Shown one piece after another: positions 9,520 to 18,339 of a DNA stretch of 64,000 bases. Under the pieces are notes generated by a model that saw only the letters and a program-made list of their open reading frames with translations, had not been told where the DNA came from and made no database searches. Every line of letters starts with the position of its first letter. Position 1 is the stretch's first letter. The stretch covers positions 1,054,545 to 1,118,544 of the forward strand of contig NZ_LFIJ01000002.1 of assembly GCF_001187555.1 (NCBI RefSeq), read 5' to 3'. Position numbers and translations under genes: made by a program. This stretch comes from Gilvimarinus polysaccharolyticus (GTDB taxonomy: Bacteria; Pseudomonadota; Gammaproteobacteria; Pseudomonadales; Cellvibrionaceae).

Positions 9520-9642
9520 AGGTAGCACTCGGTAGTTAATGATTGGGGTGGCGATGTGTAAACGCCGGCATTGCCCCATAGGAGGTATGCCTTCGGAGGA
9601 ATGTCAAAAACTTTGCCTTGCCATTAGGCTGGTGGCTGTTCA

Positions 9643-10137
9643 TTAAGGCTGAGCCGCCAAGGACTGCACCTCTAGGTAGCGCGCCAATGCTTGGTACAAC
9701 GGCTTAGGAATAACCTCTTGTGGTTCGCAGGTGTCTAAAAAGTTTTTCAGCTGTACGCCCAGTTCGGTGTTGCCGCTAATAGCTAATTGACGCCGAAAGA
9801 ACAAAGTATCTGGATCTGTTTGGCCCATGATGATCTCGAGCAAAGCTGCCGATTGCGCGCGTAAGGTTACGTCCTCGGAGTCGTTGGCCGTGGTGATCTG
9901 TAACTGATGGTCTGCTGCGGTTAGTGACAAGTCCACGGCAATATCGCTCACTGTAATTCGCACTGTGCGGCCCTGTAAAAACTCCAGATCGCCGGCTTTA
10001 AGGGCCGTATTAAACAGCCGGTTAAGGGCTGCTTGAGCGATTTTATTAAGGGCAGCTGCAGGAATAATGTTAGGCGCAAGGCGAATGGCAATACGCGGGT
10101 CGGGGCAAAGTCGTAATAAGTTAAAAATAGCAGTCAT
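9643..10137 (-). CDS. ubiT: UbiT, SCP2-domain factor for anaerobic ubiquinone synthesis
   Basis: UbiT (YhbT) is a lipid-binding SCP2-fold accessory protein needed with UbiU-UbiV for O2-independent ubiquinone synthesis. The 164-residue protein has an N-terminal helical segment (LCPDPRIAIRLAPNIIPAAAL), an SCP2 core with GRTVRITVSDIAVDLSLTA, and RAQSAALLEIIMGQTDPDTLFFRRQL split over the conserved turn and helix. The ATG lies 8 bases after GGAGG, so the N-terminal extension to 10167 is rejected. It is divergent from ubiU with only 71 bases between starts, so the two sets probably share a control region. Confidence 0.92.
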   Translation of the reverse strand: MTAIFNLLRLCPDPRIAIRLAPNIIPAAALNKIAQAALNRLFNTALKAGDLEFLQGRTVRITVSDIAVDLSLTAADHQLQITTANDSEDVTLRAQSAALLEIIMGQTDPDTLFFRRQLAISGNTELGVQLKNFLDTCEPQEVIPKPLYQALARYLEVQSLAAQP

Positions 10138-10208
10138 GGTAGTTACCTCCAGCGGGGATACTAACAAAACTTACAGCTCTCGCCATCTACACTAAATAGG
10201 TATAAGCG

Positions 10209-11204
10209 ATGGAATTACTATGCCCAGCTGGCAGCCGGCCAGCGGTAAAAGCAGCACTAAAAGCCGGTGCTGATGCGATTTATGTGGGGTTGCGTGGCGA
10301 CACCAATGCGCGGCATTTTGCCGGCCTTAACTTTGATGCCGAGGGCTTGGCCGAGGTGGCAGCACTAGTGCATCGACAGGGCCGACGTTTGCATGTGGCG
10401 ATTAACACATTTGCCCACCCGTGTGATTATGCTGTGTGGCAACGCGCAGTCGACGATGCTGTAAAAGCCGGCACTGATGTACTTATTCTTGCCGATATGG
10501 CGGTGTTGGCCTATGCCGCCGAGCGTTACCCCTCGGTAGAGCGTCATTTGTCGGTGCAGGCGTCGGCCACCAATGCCGCCGCCGTTGAGTTTTATCAAAA
10601 AACCTATGGTGTGACGCGTGTGATATTGCCTCGGGTTTTATCGCTAAAGCAAGTTAGTGCGCTGGCTCATACCGTGAGTGCCGAGCTTGAAGTGTTTGCC
10701 TTTGGCAGTTTGTGCATTATGGCTGAGGGGCGATGTTATTTAAGTTCGTATATGACGGGAGAATCGCCTAATAATTCTGGCGCTTGCTCGCCTGCGCCGT
10801 TCGTGCGCTGGCAAGAGCAAGAGGGTGTACTTGAAGCGCGACTCAATGGTTATTTAATCGACCGGTTTGAGCCGCAAGAAAACGCCGGTTACCCCACCTT
10901 GTGCAAGGGACGCTTTGAGGTTGATGGCGAACCGTTTCACGCGTTAGAGGAACCCACAAGTTTGAATACTTTAAGCTTGCTACCTGCATTGCAGCGCGAT
11001 GGCATAAAAGCGGTAAAGATTGAGGGGCGACAACGCAGTCCCGCTTACGTTGCACAAATTACCCGCGTGTGGCGAGCGGCGATTGATCAGCTGTTGGATA
11101 ACCCCGAAGGTTATAACGTTAGTGGTGCGTGGAATGCACAACTGGCGCGCTTATCCGAGGGCGCGCAAACAACCCTAGGCGCTTATCACCGGAGCTGGCG
11201 ATAA
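10209..11204 (+). CDS. ubiU: UbiU, U32-family O2-independent ubiquinone hydroxylation protein
   Basis: With UbiV, UbiU hydroxylates the ubiquinone ring without oxygen (prephenate is the reported donor) and carries a [4Fe-4S] cluster. The 331-residue protein begins MELLCPAGSRPAVKAALKAG and has the U32 motif EVFAFGSLCIMAEGRCYLSS. The four cluster cysteines C169, C176, C193 and C232 fall at the E. coli UbiU positions. KIEGRQRSPAYVAQ is the C-terminal U32 signature. Its stop overlaps the ubiV start as TAATG, implying translational coupling. Confidence 0.96.
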   Translation: MELLCPAGSRPAVKAALKAGADAIYVGLRGDTNARHFAGLNFDAEGLAEVAALVHRQGRRLHVAINTFAHPCDYAVWQRAVDDAVKAGTDVLILADMAVLAYAAERYPSVERHLSVQASATNAAAVEFYQKTYGVTRVILPRVLSLKQVSALAHTVSAELEVFAFGSLCIMAEGRCYLSSYMTGESPNNSGACSPAPFVRWQEQEGVLEARLNGYLIDRFEPQENAGYPTLCKGRFEVDGEPFHALEEPTSLNTLSLLPALQRDGIKAVKIEGRQRSPAYVAQITRVWRAAIDQLLDNPEGYNVSGAWNAQLARLSEGAQTTLGAYHRSWR

Positions 11205-12115
11205 TGTTTGCTAAAGTAAAAGATTCTATGTCTCATATTAAGCTTTCGGTTGGGCCAATATTGTATTATTGGCCGGCAGAATACGTGCGTGAGTTTTATC
11301 ATCGCGTGGCAGGTTCGCCCGCCGATATTGTTTATCTAGGAGAGACAGTTTGCCCTAAAAGACGTGAGCTGGACCTGCCAGATTATCTGCAGTTAGCCCA
11401 TCAATTACGCGAGGCAGGCAAAGAGGTGGTGTTGTCTACCATGACGCTGCTGGAGTCGCCGGCGGATTTGCGTATGTTACGGCGTTATTGCGATAACGGC
11501 GAGTTTACCATCGAGGCCAATGATATAGGCGCAGTCGGTTTGCTGCGCGAGCAGGGATTACCGTTTACCGTAGGCGCCGCTATTAATTGTTATAACGCTC
11601 AAACTCTCCATCAATTAGTACAGTTTGGTATGACCCGTTGGCTAGTGCCGGTCGAGCTATCACGCGAGTGGTTACAGCAACTACTGAGTCAGCCAGAGGT
11701 GGCCGATATTCGCAGCGCCTTTGCTGTAGAGCTGTTTGCGTTTGGCCATTTACCGTTGGCTTGGTCGGCGCGGTGTTTTACGGCGCGCTCGGAAAACCGG
11801 GCCAAAGATGAATGTGATTTGTGTTGCATTAAATACCCAGATGGCCGACCCGTTTACAGTCAAGAGCGGGATAAGCTGTTTACCCTTAACGGTATTCAGA
11901 CGCAGTCCGGGCAACGTTACAATTTGATTGATGATCTTCCCAGTATGGCGGGTCTGATAGACGCCGTGCGGCTTAGTCCGCAGGCACAGGAAACCCCTAA
12001 TTGGATTTATGAGTTCCACGCCGCGCGCTCTAGCAACACGTATCGCTCCCGCGAGCCCGACGATAGCAACGGTTATTGGCACCGTTTGGCGGGTATTAAA
12101 ACTTTATCGGTCTAG
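11204..12115 (+). CDS. ubiV: UbiV, U32-family partner of UbiU
   Basis: UbiV forms the heterodimer with UbiU for anaerobic ubiquinone synthesis. The 303-residue protein has SVGPILYYWPAEYVREFY, GETVCPKRRELDLPDYL, AINCYNAQTL and ARCFTARSENRAKDEC. Cluster cysteines are C50, C191, C204 and C208, equivalent to E. coli UbiV C39, C180, C193 and C197 with an 11-residue N-terminal offset. The start used is the ATG overlapping the ubiU stop, with GGAG upstream; an ATG eight codons later (SHIKLSVG follows) is an alternative nearer the E. coli N terminus. The end GYWHRLAGIKTL matches E. coli. Confidence 0.95.
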   Translation: MFAKVKDSMSHIKLSVGPILYYWPAEYVREFYHRVAGSPADIVYLGETVCPKRRELDLPDYLQLAHQLREAGKEVVLSTMTLLESPADLRMLRRYCDNGEFTIEANDIGAVGLLREQGLPFTVGAAINCYNAQTLHQLVQFGMTRWLVPVELSREWLQQLLSQPEVADIRSAFAVELFAFGHLPLAWSARCFTARSENRAKDECDLCCIKYPDGRPVYSQERDKLFTLNGIQTQSGQRYNLIDDLPSMAGLIDAVRLSPQAQETPNWIYEFHAARSSNTYRSREPDDSNGYWHRLAGIKTLSV

Positions 12116-12203
12116 GCCTTATTATTTTTTCCTTTTAAATTTTGTGATCTAAGCGCCAATGGCGTTCAGCAACAAAGCATTTCCCCGCACAAAGGAATCA
12201 TTT

Positions 12204-14351
12204 ATGTCGCAAGATACAGAGTCATCAGCTACAGCACTATCAGACCAATTTAATTTGCAACCAGCCTCGGAGGATATCTGGGATCAAAAGTACCGACTTA
12301 AAGATCACAATGAGAATCCGCTAGATCAAAGCATAAATGATACTTGGGCGCGGGTGGCGACTGCACTCGCCAAGGTAGAGCCTAAGCGTCGTGACTATTG
12401 GCATAAAGAGTTTATTTGGGCTCTAAAAAATGGCGCAATACCTGCCGGGCGCATCATATCCAACGCTGGCGCCGAAGCTTATAAACCTGCCACCTCGACC
12501 ATCAACTGTACCGTGTCGGGCACCATCAGCGACTCGATGGAAGATATTTTACAAAAAAATCTTGAAGCGGGGTTAACTCTAAAAGCCGGCTGTGGCATTG
12601 GTTATGAGTTTTCTACTTTAAGGCCCAAAGGTGCGTATGTGGCCGGCGCCGGTGCTAATACCTCGGGGCCTTTGTCCTTTATGGATATATTCGACAAGAT
12701 GTGTTTTACCATTTCATCGGCCGGTGGTCGGCGCGGCGCTCAGATGGCGACCTTTGATGTGCATCACCCGGATGTTAGCGAGTTTATTCGTGCCAAGCGC
12801 GAGGCCGGTCGACTGCGTCAATTTAACTTATCATTGCTGATTACCGATGATTTTATTCAGGCGGTAAAAGCCGATGCTATTTGGTCGCTGAGCTTTCCTG
12901 TTACCGATAAAGACAAACAGCGTGAAGGTTTAGCTGCCGATAACCCCGAGCAACTTGTTTGGCGTCGGCTTGATCACTTGGCGTCACATTATTTGCGTAA
13001 TGAACGTGGTGAGGTTGCCTGTAAGATCGTTAAAAAAATACCAGCACGCCAGTTGTGGAATCAAATAATGAGCTCGACTTACGATTTTGCCGAGCCCGGT
13101 TTTATTTTAATTGACCGCGTTAATAAATATAACAACAACTGGTTTTGTGAAGAAATACGGGCAACCAACCCTTGCGGCGAACAACCTTTGCCCCCCTACG
13201 GTAGCTGTTTGTTGGGCTCTGTTAATTTAACCCAGTGTGTCAACAACCCATTTACTGAGCAGGCCGAATTTGATTGGCAGAAATTTCGCAAATTGGTACA
13301 AGTATTTACCCGAATGCTAGATAACGTCGTCGAGATGAATGGTTTGGCACTTGAGGGGCAACGCAATGAAATCGTACGCAAACGCCGTCACGGCATGGGA
13401 TTTCTTGGTTTAGGATCGGCGTTATCTATGTTAACGATTGCCTATGGTAGTCCAGCATCGGTGGCTTTTACCGAGCAGGTGAGCAAAGAGTTGGCGTTGG
13501 CTGGCTGGCGAGAGGGGCTGGCACTGGCCAAAGAGAAAGGCTCGGCTCCCATTATGGATGAGTTGTTTGAAATCACCCCCGAGCTACTTGCTAAACAGCC
13601 TACGCTGGGGGACGAGTACGCGCTGGGCGATAAAGTGCCGGGTAAGGTCTTGCTGATTAAATACAGCCGTTATATGCAACAGTTGGCCGATGAAGACCCA
13701 GAGCTAATAGCGCAGCTGCTAGAGACTGGCGCGCGCTTTACTCACCACAGCTCGATTGCCCCAACCGGAACCATCTCTTTATCGTTGGCCAATAACGCCA
13801 GCAATGGCATTGAGCCTAGTTTTGCTCATCACTATGCGCGCAATGTAATTCGCGCGGGTCGTAAAAGTAAAGAAAAGGTCGATGTTTTCTCTTATGAGCT
13901 ATTGCGCTATCGGCAGTTGATCGATCCCAGCGCCAAGCCCTACCCAGAAGATGGCGAGACAGGGCTGCCCGAGTATTTTGTGGTGTCTGATCAAATAACA
14001 CCAGAGCAACATGTGGATGTACAGGCGGCGGCGCAAAAGTGGGTTGACTCATCAATCTCCAAAACCATTAATGTACCTACCGATATTGCCTACGATCGTT
14101 TTAAAGATATTTATATGTATGCCTATGAGAAAGGCTTAAAAGGTTGCACTACCTTTCGCTTTAATCCCGAAGCTTTTCAAGGGGTTCTCGTCAAAGAGCA
14201 AGACCTTGAAAGCACAGTGTATGAGTTTGAGCTAGAAGACGGCTCACGTATTGCCTGCAAAGGCAACGAAGAAATAGTGTACGACGGTGAGACACACACG
14301 GCCGCCAACCTTTTTGATGCCATAAAAGAAGGCTACTACGGTAAGTTTTAA
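12204..14351 (+). CDS. nrdJ: Class II (B12-dependent) ribonucleotide reductase catalytic subunit NrdJa
   Basis: This adenosylcobalamin-dependent RNR makes deoxyribonucleotides with or without oxygen. The 715-residue protein carries the RNR radical-site motif ATNPCGEQPLPPYGSC, STINCTVSGTI with a likely redox cysteine, GCGIGYEFSTLRPKGA, and HHSSIAPTGTISL, with CTTFRFNPE near the end. AAAGGA lies 7 bases before the ATG; the extra frame from 12159 has no ribosome site. The C-terminal part of the enzyme is encoded separately as nrdJb 43 bases downstream, like the split NrdJab of Pseudomonas aeruginosa. No NrdR-box pair or cobalamin riboswitch was recognised upstream. Confidence 0.95.
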   Translation: MSQDTESSATALSDQFNLQPASEDIWDQKYRLKDHNENPLDQSINDTWARVATALAKVEPKRRDYWHKEFIWALKNGAIPAGRIISNAGAEAYKPATSTINCTVSGTISDSMEDILQKNLEAGLTLKAGCGIGYEFSTLRPKGAYVAGAGANTSGPLSFMDIFDKMCFTISSAGGRRGAQMATFDVHHPDVSEFIRAKREAGRLRQFNLSLLITDDFIQAVKADAIWSLSFPVTDKDKQREGLAADNPEQLVWRRLDHLASHYLRNERGEVACKIVKKIPARQLWNQIMSSTYDFAEPGFILIDRVNKYNNNWFCEEIRATNPCGEQPLPPYGSCLLGSVNLTQCVNNPFTEQAEFDWQKFRKLVQVFTRMLDNVVEMNGLALEGQRNEIVRKRRHGMGFLGLGSALSMLTIAYGSPASVAFTEQVSKELALAGWREGLALAKEKGSAPIMDELFEITPELLAKQPTLGDEYALGDKVPGKVLLIKYSRYMQQLADEDPELIAQLLETGARFTHHSSIAPTGTISLSLANNASNGIEPSFAHHYARNVIRAGRKSKEKVDVFSYELLRYRQLIDPSAKPYPEDGETGLPEYFVVSDQITPEQHVDVQAAAQKWVDSSISKTINVPTDIAYDRFKDIYMYAYEKGLKGCTTFRFNPEAFQGVLVKEQDLESTVYEFELEDGSRIACKGNEEIVYDGETHTAANLFDAIKEGYYGKF

Positions 14352-14394
14352 GGCTTATGAAAAATTAACCAGATGATTCATTAGGGTGTTTAGT

Positions 14395-15057
14395 ATGAAC
14401 GCTATTGTGATTGATAAAAAAATTGTGGCTGTTTCAATTAAAGCCGAAGAAGAGTCAAAAGTTCCAGATATAGAGAAAATGAACGAGAAGTTTGATCGGC
14501 CAGAATCATTAGAGGGCAGTACGTATAAAATAAAAACGCCGCTGTCCGACCATGCGCTTTACATCACAATTAACGATGTGGTGTTAAACCCCGGCACCGA
14601 TCACGAGATGCGCCGACCATTTGAGGTATTTATCAACTCAAAAAACCTAGAGCATTTTCAGTGGGTGGTAGCACTTACCCGTGTAATCTCGGCGGTTTTT
14701 AGAAAAGGCGGCGATGTGACGTTTTTGGTCGAAGAGCTAAAGGCGGTGTTCGATCCGCAAGGCGGTTACTTTAAGTCGGGCGGACGCTTTATGCCATCGT
14801 TAGTGGCTGAGATAGGCGATGCTATTGAAACCCACATGAAACGCATCGGTTTGATAGAGGGCGAGTCTTTATCGGATATACAAAAAGAAATTCTGGCAGA
14901 AAAACAGGAAGAATTTGAAAAGAAACATAAAATAAAACCCGGCTCGGGTGATTTTCCACCCACGGCAACTTTATGTCTTAAGTGCCATACTAAAGCCGTG
15001 ATTATTTTAGATGGCTGTAAAACGTGTTTAAGTTGTGGCGCCTCTAAGTGTGGTTAG
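14395..15057 (+). CDS. nrdJb: NrdJb, TSCPD/Cys-rich C-terminal component of the class II RNR
   Basis: This 220-residue partner supplies the C-terminal portion of the split class II RNR. A TSCPD-like region spans about residues 40-150 (YITINDVVLNPGTDHEMRRP, EHFQWVVALTRVISAVFRKG). A Cys-rich tail follows, LCLKCHTKAVIILDGCKTCL ending SCGASKCG, with three CxxC-like pairs suitable for zinc binding or thiol relay. The start is the ATG at 14395 after AGGGTG; a GTG three codons upstream is possible. It is cotranscribed with nrdJa and converges on moaB. Confidence 0.9.
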   Translation: MNAIVIDKKIVAVSIKAEEESKVPDIEKMNEKFDRPESLEGSTYKIKTPLSDHALYITINDVVLNPGTDHEMRRPFEVFINSKNLEHFQWVVALTRVISAVFRKGGDVTFLVEELKAVFDPQGGYFKSGGRFMPSLVAEIGDAIETHMKRIGLIEGESLSDIQKEILAEKQEEFEKKHKIKPGSGDFPPTATLCLKCHTKAVIILDGCKTCLSCGASKCG

Positions 15058-15094
15058 TTTTTAAATGTTGCTGCTAGTACCAAGGGCTCGATAA

Positions 15095-15119
15095 TAATGG
15101 CCGCCTGGTGCGGCCATTA
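15095..15119. terminator. Hairpin between convergent nrdJb and moaB
   Basis: TAATGGCCGC pairs perfectly with GCGGCCATTA around CTGGT. There is no clean T-run, but its place between convergent genes suggests a shared terminator. Confidence 0.6.
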
Positions 15120-15139
15120 GAGTTTGCTGTAAAGTGCGT

Positions 15140-15655
15140 TTAACGCGTTAAATGGCCAACAAAATTACACGGTCCTTGGCGAGCATCGAGCTGCGGTTGC
15201 AGTATCTTGCTCCATCCGGTACGGCAAGCGCCAGTAGATCCGGGTAAACAGGCGATCAAGGTTTTGTTGGCAAAGCCTGCAAGCGCCCTAGATTGTATGG
15301 TCGATGTGCCGATCTCTTGCCACGATATATGTCTAAACAACTCGCCAAAACCTTCGACATCTTTGTCCAATAATGGCTTGATTGCCTCGGGTGTAGAGTC
15401 TCGGTCGGTAAAGCCGGTGCCGCCGGTAATCAAAATAACCTGCACGTCAGCGCGCGCGATCCAGCTTGATACTTGCGCGCGAATATCATAAACGTCATCT
15501 TTTAGCAGTGCGCGATCGGCCAGTAGGTGGCCTTCCTCGGTCAATGCGTCAACGAGGTATTGGCCAGAAGTGTCAGTGGCGTAATCGCGGGTGTCCGATA
15601 CAGTTAATACCGCAATATTAAGCGGCTGTTTTTCTGTAGGTAGTGTGTGTGCCAT
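15140..15655 (-). CDS. moaB: MoaB, molybdopterin adenylyltransferase family
   Basis: MoaB/Mog-family proteins adenylylate molybdopterin before metal insertion. The 171-residue protein has the MoCF-binding fold: IAVLTVSDTRDYATDTSGQY, VQVILITGGTGFTDRDSTPE with the catalytic-type TGGTG and D-D/E residues, FRHISWQEIGTSTIQSRA, and the C-terminal CLPGSTGACRTGWSKIL. In some species MoaB is not essential because Mog does the job; here it is the only such gene visible. It lies 31 bases after moaA, in the same operon behind the Moco riboswitch. Confidence 0.95.
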   Translation of the reverse strand: MAHTLPTEKQPLNIAVLTVSDTRDYATDTSGQYLVDALTEEGHLLADRALLKDDVYDIRAQVSSWIARADVQVILITGGTGFTDRDSTPEAIKPLLDKDVEGFGELFRHISWQEIGTSTIQSRALAGFANKTLIACLPGSTGACRTGWSKILQPQLDARQGPCNFVGHLTR

Positions 15656-15686
15656 AACGGTTCTCGTAAAAAAGGTGTGTTGTCAC

Positions 15687-16664
15687 TTAGCCGCCAATCA
15701 TGGCTAGCTGCCGAGTAGAGCCCGGATTTTGTTGATGTAAGTTGTGGCTAATGGTTTTGCCTTTTATCGCTTGCTGTAAAAAATCCATGACCGGTTGCGA
15801 ATCATCCGATTGCAATAAGTGCCGTAGACTTTGATGCTGGTCGACAAACAAACACAAAAACAATGCCCCTTGGCTCGAGACTCGCAAGCGATTGCAGGTG
15901 TTACAGAAATCTTTACTGTAAGGCATAATCAAGCCAATGCCACCGCTGTAATCTGGATGCCAAAATTCTCGAGCCGGGCCCGCATGGGTGCCGGGTAAGC
16001 GCTCTTGCCAGTGATTGGCTTTAAGCTGGTTAATAATCGCCTGGCCACTTAAATGGTGACGATTAAAAAAAGCTTCGTTATCGCCGGTCCGCATCAGCTC
16101 AATCAGGCGCAAAGTAATAGGCCGTGCTTTAACAAAGTCAAAAAAGTCATCCATGGCATCGTCGTTATAATGCTTCATAAGTACGGCGTTGACTTTAATG
16201 TTGTTAATGCCTAACTCGGCGGCACGCGCTAAACCTTGCAGTATTTGTTGCAGTTTGTTGTGGCCGGTAATTAATTCAAACTTGGCGTGGTCGAGGCTAT
16301 CAATGCTCACGTTAAGCGCATCTAGTCCTGCTTCGTGCCAAGCATCTATATCTTTAGCCAAACGGTAACCATTGGTGGTTAGCGCGACGGTCTCGATGCC
16401 GGGAGTCGCTTTGCAAATGCGGATGATATCCACTAAATCTTTGCGCAGCGATGGTTCGCCGCCAGTGATTCGCACTTTGCGTGTGCCGAGCTTGGCAAAA
16501 GCGGCGACGAGGCGACGAATTTCATCGAGAGTTAAATCTTGGGCGCGGGCTTCGGCGCCGCAATCGGTACCATCTGGCAAGCAATAATCGCAGCGAAAAT
16601 TGCATACCTCGGTAACCGACAGGCGCAAATAACTAAAGCGCCGGTCAAACGAGTCGGTCAGCAT
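15687..16664 (-). CDS. moaA: MoaA, GTP 3',8-cyclase (radical SAM)
   Basis: MoaA catalyses the first step of molybdenum cofactor synthesis from GTP. The 325-residue protein has the radical-SAM cluster motif CNFRCDYCLPDG, the RITGGEPSLRKDL motif, and the second cluster motif CNTCNRLRVSSQGALFLCL, and ends in the family's GlyGly tail (MIGG). The start is the ATG giving MLTDSFDRRFSYLRLS, which follows the GGAAAGG of the riboswitch; the frame continuing to 16757 runs through the riboswitch and is not coding. The gene supplies cofactor for narG. Confidence 0.96.
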   Translation of the reverse strand: MLTDSFDRRFSYLRLSVTEVCNFRCDYCLPDGTDCGAEARAQDLTLDEIRRLVAAFAKLGTRKVRITGGEPSLRKDLVDIIRICKATPGIETVALTTNGYRLAKDIDAWHEAGLDALNVSIDSLDHAKFELITGHNKLQQILQGLARAAELGINNIKVNAVLMKHYNDDAMDDFFDFVKARPITLRLIELMRTGDNEAFFNRHHLSGQAIINQLKANHWQERLPGTHAGPAREFWHPDYSGGIGLIMPYSKDFCNTCNRLRVSSQGALFLCLFVDQHQSLRHLLQSDDSQPVMDFLQQAIKGKTISHNLHQQNPGSTRQLAMIGG

Positions 16665-16790
16665 ATAACACCTTTCCAAATAAGGGAGGCAAGCCGGTTT
16701 CCCGTATTGCCCTGGCGCATTTGCAGGGTATCCGTAAATGCGCGGCCAGCGCGCCATAACCAGAAGGTGTTAGGCGGGTAGGCTCGGTGT
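16665..16790 (-). ncRNA. Moco RNA motif (molybdenum cofactor riboswitch) in the moaA leader
   Basis: On the minus strand the leader opens ACACCGAGCCTACCCG and ends GCCTCCC-TTATTT-GGAAAGGTGTTAT just before the moaA ATG. This matches the E. coli moaA riboswitch end as I recall it (GCCTCCC, six bases, then GGAAAGGTGT). Internal pairing supports a structured RNA: GCGCATTT with AAATGCGC (8 bp), CTGGTT with AACCGG, and AACACCTT with AAGGTGTT, the last covering the ribosome site. In E. coli the element lowers moaA expression when Moco is plentiful. A covariance-model search against RF01055 would confirm it. Confidence 0.85.
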
Positions 16791-16911
16791 GAATTAAGTA
16801 AGCGCGTAGATGTTGCTGTGGGCGCTTAACGTAAAGGTAGTTTATCGTATTTTAGGTTGAGATGTTATGGCTTGATCGTAGCACTCGTAATACCTCGTAG
16901 TAGGTAGTTTT

Positions 16912-16941
16912 TTGCCCGGAAATAAGCAAATTAGATATAAT
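16912..16941 (+). promoter_or_regulatory. Candidate sigma-70 promoter of trhP
   Basis: TTGCCC, an 18-base spacer and a perfect TATAAT lie about 80 bases before the trhP start. Confidence 0.5.
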
Positions 16942-17018
16942 CACTGGCCTTTAGTGGCAGGCGCTCAAGCAACGATTAAAAATTTGGTAATGTCCTGCCT
17001 TTTTACGTGAGGTTCATA

Positions 17019-18317
17019 ATGAATACACCGATAATTGCCCCAGAGTTGTTGTCTCCGGCGGGCAGCTTGCGCGCTATGCGATTGGCTTTTGCATACGGTG
17101 CCGATGCCGTTTACGCCGGTTTGCCACGGTTTAGTTTACGGGTGCGCAACAACAGTTTTGATGTGCCTACTTTAGCGCTAGGAATTGCCGAAGCACATAA
17201 ATTAGGCAAAGCTTTTTATGTGGTGGTTAATGTGGCGCCGCACAATAATAAAGTTCGCACCATAATAGAGCGCTTGGCTCCTATTGTGGCATTGGAGCCG
17301 GACGCCTTAATTGTTTCGGACCCAGGTGTCGTGTGGTTGTTACGCCAACACTTTCCGAATATGACGTTGCATTTGTCGGTACAGGCAAATACGGTTAATT
17401 GGGCCGCTGTGCGGTTTTGGCAAGAACAGGGTATTACGCGAGTTATTTTATCGCGTGAACTGGGCATAGAGGAGATCGCCGAGATTCGTCAACAGGTACC
17501 TGATATGGAAATCGAGGTGTTTGTTCACGGCGCTTTGTGCATGGCTTACTCTGGGCGCTGTATGTTGTCGGGCTATATTAACCACCGCGATCCTAATCAA
17601 GGTGCCTGCACTAATGCTTGCCGTTGGAAGTACCAAGCGCAACCTGCGCTCGAGGATGAAGTCGGTCAGTGGCAACCGGTACTGCTAGAGGATAAAACTC
17701 GGCCCGGTGAGTTAATGCCCATCGATGAGGACGAACACGGCAGCTATATTCTTAACTCTAAAGACTTGCGTGCACTCGAGTATGTCGAACAGCTAACGCA
17801 GATGGGTGTGCATTCATTAAAAATAGAAGGACGTACTAAATCGCCTTATTACGTCGCCCGCACCGCGCAGGTGTACCGTCGCGCGATAGACGATGCCAGC
17901 GCCGGCCGGCCGTTCGATTTAGCTTTGTTGCAAGATTTAGAGGGACTGGCTAACCGTGGCTATACGGCAGGCTTGCTGGATCGTCATGCAAAGCCCGAGC
18001 AACTACAAAACCTAGCGCGGGCTCACGGTAGTGGTGAGCAGCAATGGGTGGCCGAGCCGGTCGCCAAATACGGTGAATGGTGTGAGGTAGATGTTAAAAA
18101 TGCCTTTGCGGTGGGCGATGAGCTAACCCTGCTGACGCCCGAGAAAAACTATACTTTTGTACTGCCAGAGTTGCGGGATAAGCACGATATGAGCATTGCT
18201 CGGGCGCCGGGTTCGGGGCATTTAGTGCGTTTAAAGTTGCCTGTCGAATGCGAGCTAACAACGGCGTTACTCGTTAAAAGCTTGAGTGATAACAGGCAAC
18301 GTTTAGCTCAAGGCTAG
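17019..18317 (+). CDS. trhP: TrhP/YegQ, U32-family tRNA uridine hydroxylation protein
   Basis: TrhP (YegQ) takes part in O2-independent 5-hydroxyuridine formation at the tRNA wobble position. The 432-residue protein follows E. coli YegQ closely: PELLSPAGSLRAMRLAFAYG, YSLR-type FSLRVRNN, HLSVQANTVNWAAVRFWQ, IEVFVHGALCMAYSGRCMLS with the cluster cysteines, GACTNACRW and SLKIEGRTKSPYYVARTA. The start is the ATG after GAGG, not the GTG four codons earlier. It stands alone, between moaA (divergent) and moeA (convergent). With UbiU and UbiV it makes three U32 proteins in 8 kb. Confidence 0.94.
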   Translation: MNTPIIAPELLSPAGSLRAMRLAFAYGADAVYAGLPRFSLRVRNNSFDVPTLALGIAEAHKLGKAFYVVVNVAPHNNKVRTIIERLAPIVALEPDALIVSDPGVVWLLRQHFPNMTLHLSVQANTVNWAAVRFWQEQGITRVILSRELGIEEIAEIRQQVPDMEIEVFVHGALCMAYSGRCMLSGYINHRDPNQGACTNACRWKYQAQPALEDEVGQWQPVLLEDKTRPGELMPIDEDEHGSYILNSKDLRALEYVEQLTQMGVHSLKIEGRTKSPYYVARTAQVYRRAIDDASAGRPFDLALLQDLEGLANRGYTAGLLDRHAKPEQLQNLARAHGSGEQQWVAEPVAKYGEWCEVDVKNAFAVGDELTLLTPEKNYTFVLPELRDKHDMSIARAPGSGHLVRLKLPVECELTTALLVKSLSDNRQRLAQG

Positions 18318-18339
18318 CACCGGCCTCGAGTGTGCAGCG

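Noticed and set aside
16665-16757. N-terminal extension of moaA
   Set aside because: The extension runs through the Moco riboswitch sequence, and homology begins at MLTDSFDRRF.
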